Position numbers and translations under genes: made by a program
Origin: Halichondria panicea
Lineage: Eukaryota; Porifera; Demospongiae; Suberitida; Halichondriidae
Assembly (NCBI RefSeq): GCF_963675165.1
Contig: NC_087382.1
Location: 1,860,001 to 1,924,000 of the forward strand
Reading direction: 5' to 3'
DNA length: 64,000 nt
In this document: positions 47,807-58,300 of the stretch, piece by piece
Layout of the letters: each line of letters starts with the position of its first letter
Numbering within the stretch: position 1 is the stretch's first letter
Notes under the pieces: model-generated
What the model was told of the DNA's origin: nothing
Databases searched by the model: none
What the model saw: only the letters and a program-made list of their open reading frames with translations

Positions 47807-50800
47807 TTTTGAGAGCCCATATGACTTGAGTGTCCAATTTCAAAACTAAAATATATATTCAATAGCTCTTAGGGAGCTCAGCTATCACACAATAGTAGAC
47901 TTTAACAGGACCAAGTGATAAAGGTTCCTAAGAGCTACAGAATGCATCGTTTTATGAAAGCAATGTATCTGTATACTCTAGAACCAACCGTCTCCCCCCT
48001 CCTACAGTTTGGCCAGACCCCGGCCCACAGAGCTCGAGCCTCACTATTATTGTATCTGTATACTCTAGAACCAACCGTCTCCCCCCTCCTACAGTTTGGC
48101 CAGACCCCGGCCCACAGAGCCTCAGTACTGGGCTGTCCCTCCTCCCTCAGTGTTCTGATCCACTATGCTGCTAACCTCTCTATAGAAGACAATGATGGGT
48201 ACACTCCAGTGGACCTGGCACGGCTGATGTGCAAAACACCATGCTATGATATCGGTTGTGATGTGAAGAAGGCATACAGTCTTCCACCCACTCCACCACC
48301 GTACAGTGGTGCGTAAGATATATACGAAGAGTTTGTGTGTGTGCATGGGTGTGTGCAGTGTGCAGTGTGCAGTGTGCAGTGTGCAGTGTGGGGGGTAGAT
48401 AAGATTGTACATAAGTCAATAATCCCCACCTTCCCTCCCAGGTTCCATCTCCAAGAGTATGGATAATCTCTCCTCCAGTCAGTCACTGTCTGTCAGTGGA
48501 GGGAGGCAGAGAAGCCTCAGCAACGCCTCCTCCTCCACACATCCACTGCCAGTGAGTGGGCGCACACACACACACACACACACCTCCACTGCTAGTTAGT
48601 GGGCGCGCACACACACACACACACACACACCTCCACTGCTAGTGAGTGGGCGCACACACACACACACACACCTCCACTGCTAGTGAGTGGGCGCGCACAC
48701 ACACACACACACCTCCACTGCTAGTGAGTGGGCGCACACACACACACACACCTCCACTGCTAGTGAGTGGGCGCACACACACACACACCTCCACTGCTAG
48801 TGAGTGGGCGCACACACACACACCTCCACTGCTAGTGAGTGGGCATACTTGTTTAATCAACCAAGCGTCTCATTAGTCTATTTTTTATGAAGTTGTGGCT
48901 GTTTTCAATCCTAAATCAACACACAAAGTTGTCTATAATTAATTTATAGCCATGGTAAACTAGGCCTCCTATAGGGCATATCCCTTATGTAAGAGAAATA
49001 ATTATAACTATGCTTATGATGTTTCCTCCCCCCCCTTACAGCAGAGGCAACCCTCCATCACTGGTGCACAAAGACCACGGAATCTCTCCATTATCAGAAG
49101 AGCTTCTCTGATGAGCAAGGGATCGTCCCTCACATCTGTTGATGATGCAAGCATGTACGTAACCAAGACAACCGCTCTACAGGTAAGTCGTCTGGCTGGA
49201 GTAGAACTGTATAATCAATTTGGATATCAGGTTTTGAATGCGACGTTACTTTGATTGAATTTTTGCATACTTTACGATCGACTGAAATGCAAATAGGGAG
49301 CATATTCTATATTCCCATGTGCAGTATAGTTAGAAACGCAATCATATCATTATTCTAAACCTGATATATGGAAAGAAATTCCCAATTTCTAGTAATTTTT
49401 AGATCGAGTGCAGTGATGTTTGTGCCCAGCATTTTCAAAGTGGTGGCTGTTTTCAGTCCTCAATGTAACAAATAGTTATTTACGTAGTAAACTGGCTAGC
49501 CCAAGAGGTGGTTAGTACCAACCACCACCACCGACCAGTCAGTGTGTGTATATCGCTGGAAGTATAACTGTAATACTTGATCATAATCTTTCAGGTTTCG
49601 AGCTCCTTCAAGCATAAGAAGAGCAAAAGCTGGGACATCACTCAACAACTCCTCTATAACAGCAGTAAGTTACTATAGTGCTCAGTGCACTCATCATCAT
49701 CAAGTATTATGAAAGCCTAAAGCTATAATAATAATGGTGTGCTTGCTCATAATATCATTGTCTGTCTATATGTTGTAAGTAATGGCCTTGTATATACATG
49801 CAGTGATGTTGTTGCAGCTCTTACTAGTGACGCAGGTCATGCATATACTCTAGCTAGTTTTGGAATTTAAAGAATTTGCTGTACATGCATGCACAGTGTA
49901 AGTGGCCTGGCCCCTTAGTTTGAACTCATTAATACGTGAAGTTAGTCATGCCTTAAAGAACACAATAATTCGTAATGTACGTATTTAATTTTATTATCTT
50001 CCCGCCCACACCCGCCCACACGCACACACATATAGCTGCCTACGAACCACCTCCTGATATTCTATTCGTTCCTCCGGTCCACAAGACAACCATCTCTCAG
50101 GAGAACCCACGATTCTTCAGTGGAGCCCATGACATCAAAATCAGAATATCTCCGGAACACTGGCCCCCTCAAACCCTACCCCCTGACCCGTCCAAACTTG
50201 ATCCGACCCCTCCAGCCCAACCCCCCTCAATCGACCTGTGCGTGTGTGCGGCCATGCACTTGAACCAGCCCTTCCCCCCCGGCTACACAATTGTCAGTCC
50301 AGTCTACTTCATAAGCTGCAAAACACCGCGACCTTGTCAAGTTGAACTGACCCTACCACATGTCGTAGCTTACACCAAAGACGAGGACAAGAAACGATTG
50401 CGTATATTATCAACAACCACAGTTAATCCGAATTTACGTGACGCCTGGTCGCCTAGCGATAGAATGCTTACGGAGCTACAAACAGATTCTTTCGAAGTTG
50501 ATACGTATCGTGTTAAATTCAGAACCAGTCTGGTCCACCCATCTCTGTATGCAGTGGCCGTTAACGAAAGGGACTTTAGTTTAGAGCCACATTTGCCGCT
50601 ACGATGCTCTCTGTATATCAGCTATCCCGTGTTGGAACCGACGGCTAGTGTCTCCGGACTCTACGTGACCTCGTATGTTGGCATGAAGTTGAAGACCGTG
50701 TACACAGTGAGTTTAATAGTAAACAGTTCAGTTAAGTGAACCCTGTACGTACTTGTCTATAAACTGTCTGTTAAATTACTTTATCTTTCAGGCTGTGACT

Positions 50801-51822
50801 AACCAAACGACTGAAAACAAGAGCAAGTTTGAGGAGAAACACTTCACACTATCAGGGGACAGTGTTCGTGTGGATGCTGGCCTAACCAACCAATCAGATG
50901 AGTGGGTGATGACATCACGTGACAGTGGAGAGGTAAGTGTGTGCTGTGGATGGTTGTAGAACTTTAACTGCAGATAACTTTAGTCTAGAAGGACCGATTT
51001 CCAAACTAAAAAATGCATTTTGTAGCTCATAAGGAGCTATACATTTAGGTCATCAGTTGGTGTGGTTAAATCAAAGACCATGCAGCTAAAATCCATTGAT
51101 ATAAGTCTTTGTGTGTTTCGGCAACATCTTTGGCTGTATAAACCAGTTTCCAAATTAACTAAAATATGCATTTTGTAGCTCTAAGGGAGGTCTATCATCG
51201 GATATATTTAGATCTGAGCTAGTGACTTGTTGACTATTTCCCTCTATCTTCCCTCCATGCATAGTTCACGTACAACCAGCTGGCTCTAACTCAAGAGACT
51301 GACAAAGACTCCTACAGCCACACACCCGCCTACCCTCCACACACAACGTTCTTTGTGGAGCCTCGCGGAGTGGCGGCAGCCGTCAGGTGCAGAGTGAAGT
51401 TGTTATCAGGAGATGGGACAGAGATCAGTTACATCCAAGTGATCCCCTTCTCTCCATGCAGAGGTACGTGTATATTAGTATAACTATTATCGTTGATGTT
51501 GCTGTGTACAAGTTATATATTAAAGCATTAAATTTTGTTTGCTGTTTATTCTGACAACTAGGCTAGTGTCATGTCAGAACAACTTTTATATTTCTCTTCC
51601 GGCCTGTAATGACTTATGTACATGAAAGAATTTTCTAGACATCATAACCATCATTAGTTGTTATGCATCTTAATAATGACTTTCTAGTTGTATGCTGATT
51701 ACCCACCCACCCACGCAGAATTGACCCCGCCCCCAAGTCACCTGTCAAAAAGCTCTGTACCGCCCCCTCATTTCACACTGGCCCAACCTGACGACCCGGA
51801 CACTCTAGTAACCAACGTGTAA
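46743..51822 (+). CDS. Ankyrin-repeat protein with ZU5-like region
   Basis: Intracellular protein of about 767 aa. Exons: 46743-46870, 46986-47076, 47138-47233, 47404-47742, 48095-48308, 48442-48551, 49042-49182, 49595-49664, 50036-50706, 50792-50932, 51265-51463, 51719-51822; every junction keeps frame. Residues about 40-260 are ankyrin repeats (TTLLHEACYHGNLECVKAL, GYTPAHSAAYNN, SLLHITCFRGHLKLAQF, SVLHYAAGS, QTPAHRASVLG, GYTPVDLARL). A Ser-rich linker follows. The 223-codon exon contains LNQPFPPGYTIVSPVYFISC and VELTLPHVVAYTKDEDKK, resembling the beta-rich ZU5 fold of UNC5, ankyrin and ZO-1; this match is by eye and moderate. The C-terminus is Pro-rich and ends DTLVTNV, which could bind a PDZ domain. 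No death domain was found after the ZU5-like part. Fifth-exon acceptor is duplicated (see findings). Confidence 0.85.
48552..48845 (+). repeat. Minisatellite of splice-donor-like units
   Basis: Seven to eight units of about 36-48 bp, each reading cctccactgctagtgagtgg, then gcgcacacacac. Each unit repeats the end of the preceding exon (ccactgcca) and its donor (gtgagtggg). The tract starts exactly at the donor of the exon 48442-48551 and lies wholly in the following intron; units shorten towards the 3' end through loss of CA. Confidence 0.9.
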
Positions 51823-52087
51823 AACTCTTTCTCTTTTTTTTTACCCTCCCTCAATTTTGCAATTTTAATTCGCTATTGTACAATATAAATTGATTTTTCG
51901 CTCTAACAACTTTTTTTGCTCAATTAAAACAGTCAAGTACAAAGTGCAAAATACAAAGGTTATAGTTACAATAAGACGACGTGAATGTTAATAATATAGA
52001 ATTCAATTGGAAAATAATTAAAACAGAATAATTGTAACAGACAGTGGAATGATTAATTAATTATAATTATGGTGACGTGATTAGTTT

Positions 52088-52264
52088 CTATAGTGAGATT
52101 AGAAGATCCTCTGCCTGATCGAATGCAGCCTCGCTCTGCTGGGGGTCAAGGGTGAACCACAGCACACTTCCTCCCACCTGTCACAGGTAGTACACTGTGC
52201 ATATTCTCCTTACCCGCAGAGAAGCCCACCAAGCGACCACACTCTGGCTTCAGTAACAGGCACC
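52088..52264 (-). pseudogene. Prolyl 3-hydroxylase last-exon pseudogene fragment
   Basis: On the minus strand this matches the terminal exon of the gene at 61291-63405 almost base for base (KPECGRLVGFSAGKENMH, then the QAEDLLISL end). It carries a short insertion near its start and an 8-base deletion at the AVALWF position, which shifts the frame and destroys the C-terminal strand with the 2-oxoglutarate-binding Arg region. The His after NM is retained but the following Gly is Ser. Confidence 0.85.
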
Positions 52265-54390
52265 TGGAGTTTCAGACATTCGATCAACGATACAATGTTA
52301 TGGCTATTCACCACCCTCCTCTGTTTAATCAATGGTTCGGGGACTCTTTCAGTCGCCATGCTTGAGTTCTATGGGCAACAATTTTGTGATTTCAAAAATA
52401 TAGCTACTTTTAAATGGCCATGGTACATGGTGTCATGCAATGAACCCCCAAAACAGACCAGGGTGGCTGGCAAAAAATTGGAGTTATGCACTTGCCAAAT
52501 TTCCAAAAAATTGCAGCAAAATTCGATGAATACACAATGTATCCATAGATAGTAAAGGAAAGGGATTGGAAACGCATCACGTGCACCAATGTTTTCAACA
52601 GAGCTTGCGTGTCACCATCCTACTTACGATTTTTAATGTTATTCATTGTTAGTCAAAAGGTCATTTTGTTGTTTTTTGAGCTATATTTTTGGACTTCAAG
52701 ATCATTCTTTCAGCGTTCAAGCCAATCAAGTAAGCTGTTTGGGTACATAAAACATAAGCTTTCCAATGGTAGTGGTCCCATAAAGTTTGGATGGTGTATT
52801 GCACCCCAAAAAGTGTTTTTAAACCTTGAAAGTTAGGGTGAGTTTACAGAAGCTCTATTGCTCAATGTAAGGTATTATGGATTGGTTACATGAGAGAATC
52901 TTGTTCTTACATAATAGAGCTATAGTATGATAATTATGTAGCATAAGCCTCATATTGCATGGATTAGTGAGTTACAATCTGCTTTAAGTAAAAAATGTTG
53001 TACTATAGTGACAATTTTGTGGAAGCTATTTCTCAAATAGACTTTTGCAGATTAGCTGTATTGTTTTATATTATTGTAGTACTCATGCTAGAATGTAGTA
53101 TGCAACTGATTTTGGAGTGATCAGGGCATCTATTCGTGATTTACAGCAACTTTTATATCATGTTTTTTAAAGTGATTAATTAATTGTCTTTTTTTAGGAT
53201 GTGAAGCAAAAAGCTTGTAAGAAAAGGTGCAAGTCCTCCTCAACCGTTAACCAGATCCCACTCTCTCTCAACAAAACAAAAGCATCTAGGAAGACATGAA
53301 TTCAACAATGTCATCCATAAGACATTTAGTAACCTCACCTGTCACCTCATCATTAAGTATACATAATTATATACATGTTTATTTTTGCTTGTGTGTATAC
53401 ACTGTAGTTTTGCAACCACTTACTTTAAACATTATATAATATAATTTATTGACATCCCTTAGAGTACAGTATTACACTTATGATTAGTGTCAAGACTCAC
53501 AAAGGGAGTTTAGTAAGATAATAAATACATTGCTGTCGTGTTTATAATTATGTAACTAAAATAGATCTAGCTTTTTTTACTGATATGGATGCCATCATGA
53601 AGCCCTTATCCCTTAACTACACTGTCCACAGTATGAGCTTAGACATGCTTAGGGCTCCAGTTTGAGATACTTCTCATAATTATACCATGTGGCTTCGATT
53701 TACGCCGCAATGGAGGGCCTGTAATCGAGGCTACAATCTGTAAGTAGGATGGTGACATATTACGTAATGCGTTTCCAATCCCTTTCCTTTACTATCTATG
53801 ATGTATCATTATAAAACCATAAACAGAGTCACAACAAACCACAAAAAGTCACTTTAACAAAACATTACTACGTTTTGATAGATCATGTGGCCATTCTGAC
53901 CTCTGACCTGGACCACTAATCGGTGTTTTTTTTAAAAATCAGTATGACCCGGAAAATCCGTGAAACATAAGATTAATTTAGTGTGGCCATACTATCTATG
54001 CTTGGACTTTTGGCATTCTAACAATCATGGTCGATCATTACCCACTCTTTGAGTTTCCCTGAGATCCTGGATTCTGCTTGCATGCAGCAAAATTAATATG
54101 TTCATCATGATATAATAAATTATAATGTGTATATAAGCTATTGCTCTAATAGCATTAGCTAGACTATAGTAGCTTTATGTTATGTAGCTTTAACACCTCC
54201 ACCGAGGCATCAGCACCCGTGGTGCTTTCATTATAATAATAATTATGATCTATATAATTATAGTAAATGTACATGTATATTGTATGCAACGAGAATGATG
54301 CGTAAGCACGTACAGTGCATGTAATAGTTTGGCCAACAAAGTGATGTAATGTACAAAGTGGGTAACCACAAAGTGGCATTGATATCTGAC
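52265..54390. other. Intergenic stretch between pseudogene fragments
   Basis: No gene is supported. The middle exons expected for a prolyl hydroxylase are not visible. Fragments of low-copy repeats occur: caatggttcggggactcttt at about 52330 recurs at 62951 near the intact gene. The stretch 53985-54236 belongs to dispersed repeat family R. Confidence 0.5.
53985..54236 (-). repeat. Dispersed repeat family R, partial copy
   Basis: Contains acaatcatggtcgatcatta, cccactctttgagttt, agctttatgttatgtagctt and the terminal block ccgaggcatcagcacccgtg plus gtgctttcatt, all shared with the copies at 56193, 58650, 60760 and 63443. Confidence 0.8.
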
Positions 54391-54490
54391 CTTGGCCGCC
54401 TCCAGAAGGTGAATTAAGGGTATACCAAATTAAGGCCTTTAAATTTCTACAGAAGATTTTCTTTCGTATCCATCGCCCTGTCCTATTTAC
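54391..54490 (-). pseudogene. Prolyl 3-hydroxylase upstream-exon pseudogene fragment
   Basis: The minus strand aligns with the exon 63405-63316 of the intact gene (GATGGATACGAAAGAAAATC, then the AAATTTGAAGGCCTT-like and CACCTTCTGGAGGC blocks) but contains insertions and substitutions that break the frame. With 52088-52264 it represents the two ends of a decayed tandem duplicate of the hydroxylase gene. Confidence 0.75.
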
Positions 54491-54576
54491 CTGTGTGGGT
54501 GTGTAACTGTTGGCAACCGTCATAACTATCCTGTAACCAAGCATGAATATTAAATGTAATAATTTCCGTATAATTA

Positions 54577-54780
54577 TAGCGGTGTAAAAAATTCGTTATT
54601 TTCGTGAGCAAACTGCATGGCCTTGACGAAAATTCAACCCACGAAAACCTAGGCGTGGTTTACCGGAATGTATGATACGTTCCGGTAAACCATACCTAGG
54701 TTTTTGTTGTAAAAATTTCCCACGAAAATGACCGCTGTTAAATTTTTTACCTCGCGAAAAAATTACCAGCGGCATGTACA
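54577..54780. mobile_element. Foldback element with strong central hairpin
   Basis: The core reads cctaggcgtggtttaccgga, an 11-13-bp loop, then tccggtaaaccatacctagg (54648-54700), a nearly perfect stem. Flanking cgaaaat and acgaaaa motifs also pair at longer range (54590s with 54760s). It belongs to the hairpin-element class with ttcgtgg/ccacgaa motifs seen at 55859 and 57389. Confidence 0.7.
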
Positions 54781-55372
54781 GTAAAGCTAGGGACGGTCAC
54801 ACCATAACACATAGATACATAATGCACATGATCATCGCTTGTTTTTATGTTTCAACTTCCTCTGTACTGCTTGATAAAACAGTGGTTGAAAAATTATACG
54901 CTATACCTATACAAGTGCTAGTGTATTTGGCCTGAACGTTATGTGACCGCAATAACATCAATGCACTGAATTTGTAGTGATTCAATCGTGCACACATGTC
55001 GGACCACCTCCTCTGGATGTAGACCAACACCCACAAACATTACATATGCACCCACATAAATTAGTTTAAGATAATAATAGGAACATGCAGTTCCTATAAG
55101 CATTAATTAAGTGAGTGTGATGATAACATAGTATTTCTGTGGACATTAGCCTCGAATCCAGGCGGATTAAAATATGTATTTTATTCGGCCTGGATTTGAG
55201 GCTATAGTGCACTATTATTATAAAGCGACTCACTTCACTCCGTAAGTTATCAAACTATATAGATGATTATAGTCTCTACTATAATTATCAAGGTAAGTAA
55301 TAATCTACTGTTATTATTCTACTATGCTATATATAGCAACAAGTATCAGTTCTGCTCAGGGGGGGTATGACA

Positions 55373-58300
55373 TCACCTTCGTGCTCTCTTGGCAACTGCA
55401 ATTAGGATATAATTATACCATGCACACATGCCTCTACTCTATATACATTTGCATACCTTGTGGTCCATTGGCAATTTTTAAGATGGCGCCCTCAACGTCT
55501 GAGCACAGGTTGTCTAGACCCACAGCCTTTGATTCGAGAGCACTCAGGAAAGTTTCAAGGTAGCAGTTAGAACCGCTTTGAAACCACTTCAGCAGCATTG
55601 CACGGAAACACTCTCCAACATCCAAAGGATTGTTTGTCCTAATGGCACTCAAATCGTCCCCAGACAAACCCAGATTATTACCAATGTTTGACCACTTTCC
55701 CCTTCCCCTGTACGCAGCGTCATACAGAGCGTTGAGGTACGGCTTTTCAGAGGGGGAGAGTTGGACTGTAAAAATGAATACAGGCTTGTATATAATTATA
55801 TGTACATGTACTTTATTAAGTGTAAGTTTGATGTCATTGTTGCAAGCTTCCTATACTACCGTATAGCAGGTAATTTTCGGGGGACAAAATATTCGTGGTT
55901 CAGCAATATTGAGACATTTCGTGGATAATATTTTCGTGGTTGCCGTGCTTGGATTGTAGGTAAAGGTAGGCAAGGCCGCTTCATTCGTGGGTAAAATATT
56001 CGTGATCAGACCTCCAACCACGAAAACCACGAATATTTTGCCCCACGAAAATTACCAGCTATACGATATTAGATCTATACCCATGTAAGTGAGGATAGAT
56101 GATAAACTTAAATAGCTGTATACATGCAGACTCAGGGTGCAATGTCTTTTTATGAAAGAAGTCAGCCTCCAATGCAGGAACAGTAGCATAATTATGCCTC
56201 GGTGCGCACGGCGCAAGCGAGGTATACGGTAGTGTGTTTGTGTGTGTGTGTGTGTGTCTGTGTAGACTGCTACAGCTGCTCAAGGATGAGTTTCTATAGG
56301 CTTCTAGTCATGTTTACTTGGATTTTAATTCGTGAATAATGCTTCATTCTCGAGTTATGCCTAGTTTTGCTTACTTGGAATGCCATTGCAGCCTTTTTAG
56401 AAGAGCATGTAGCCAAACTTGTTTACCGAGTGTTGCTAATCTACTTAGTAGTTAGCTCTGCACTAGAACGCTAGCTATTGGTAGCTGCAAGAGTGAGAAG
56501 AGAGCTGCAAGGCTCTGCTGATGGCAGCCATTAATTTTAGACTTGAACTTTTGGCATCGATCGTTTTAACAACAATCATGGTCGATCATTACCCACTCTC
56601 TGAGTTTTTGCCAGCAGCAAAATTAAATTGTTTTTATCATGTGCATAAAAGCTATTAGTAGCAGCTTTATGTTATGTAGCTTTGGCATCTCCACCGAGGC
56701 ATCAGCACCTGCGGTGCTTTCATTATCATAGCTATAACTATACCTAAAAAGGGTATTTGTGGTTTTACTATGATGCCCTTGCTCTGGACGAATGTATAAG
56801 TACATGTTGTGCAAACCATAAATTAGTTGTATAGGCTCATGCATGCAGTTCCCAAGAATTAGGGACTAGAACAATCTTTACCAAGACTGAATATGTTTTG
56901 ATGGTAAACATAACGTTATTCCTGTGCACTATAATTAATTGAATCCACTCACTTTGCCCGTAGGAAGGTACAGCTCGCTGTGGGACTGAGCCTGATCCAA
57001 GTGAGAGTGTAAAAGATATATAGACAGATATAAATTATATATATAGCCTTTAGGTAAAGCTTTTACTACTGTATATATATAGTACTTACTGTTGTTTGGG
57101 GTCGGAGAGGCTGGTGACTCTCCTCCTAAAATCACAAAATGTAATGCATGAATATATATAAGTGAATGGACACACCGTAAATCTTTTGTAGAAAATCAAG
57201 ATCTTTCTCTGAAGGCCCATCAGCACAACTCCGATGTCTCTTGTGAATCCCTCTCAAAACTGTCTTTGCTTCTTCACTGAGACATCTATCAGCCTCAAAT
57301 TTTAATAGAGTCTTGTGGTCCTTCTTTTTAAGCCAGTTCACATCAAACCTATAGACATAGCACACAACAGTAATAATTATATATATAGCCGTATATAGTG
57401 CGAAATTTTTGAGGCACTGAAATTTCGTGGAATAGCCTCTAACAGCATTTTGGTGAATAAATTTTGTGAGTTTAACTGCTTATATTGAAAGCCACGCCAT
57501 TAATCTTTGCACGTTATTAGCAGATTTCGTGCATATTCGTGTAGGTGCTAACCCACGAAACGAAAAGAGCGGAAATTAAACCTCTCAAAGATTTCGCTAT
57601 CACTCTGGAATTGTTACAATTTACCAGTAGTGCATGATGCTGTCTGGATCGTATGGCGATATTGTTGTGGGACCTTCTGACTCCATTTGCAAAATATCTA
57701 TGCCAAAATTCACGTTCTTCATTCGAGAATCCTTTTTCATTTTTTCCACATCCAACAAGCTGTTCGCTACCTTCCAGAAGTCAGAACGCTGGTGCTCGTG
57801 GAACAGACCAAGAGCATGGCCAAACTCATGCATGACAAGAAATTTCTGCTCGTTGGGTACTTTACCATTTAGTGAAAGGACCATTGTGGGCTTAGACTTA
57901 TCTACAACTTTCGTCGCTTGGCTACCAACCTCGGAATGAGATCTATCACCTGTGCGGCCAAACACTGCTTGGATTCAGAATCTTAAAATAGTTAGTACCT
58001 TCTTCAAACTTGACTCTGATGTCAGCTGATTCTGGCCTACCCGTCTTCTTAAAGATTGGAATATTGGGACACTTCTTGGTATTCCAAGCGGCAGCCCAAC
58101 TAAGGATATTAGTGGTGTTGAGTACACCATACTCACACTTCCAGTTTTCCTGATCAAGAATTTCGGGATTGAGAAAGTGGACATTCAGGACGTCCTTCTC
58201 AGTCCAGATGTTGGAATTTTGAGCGTAGGCACCAGCTCCTGCCTGGTTAGCATCACTCGAGGCTGCAGCTTCGTCTGCAATCAACGATTCCGTGCAGTAT

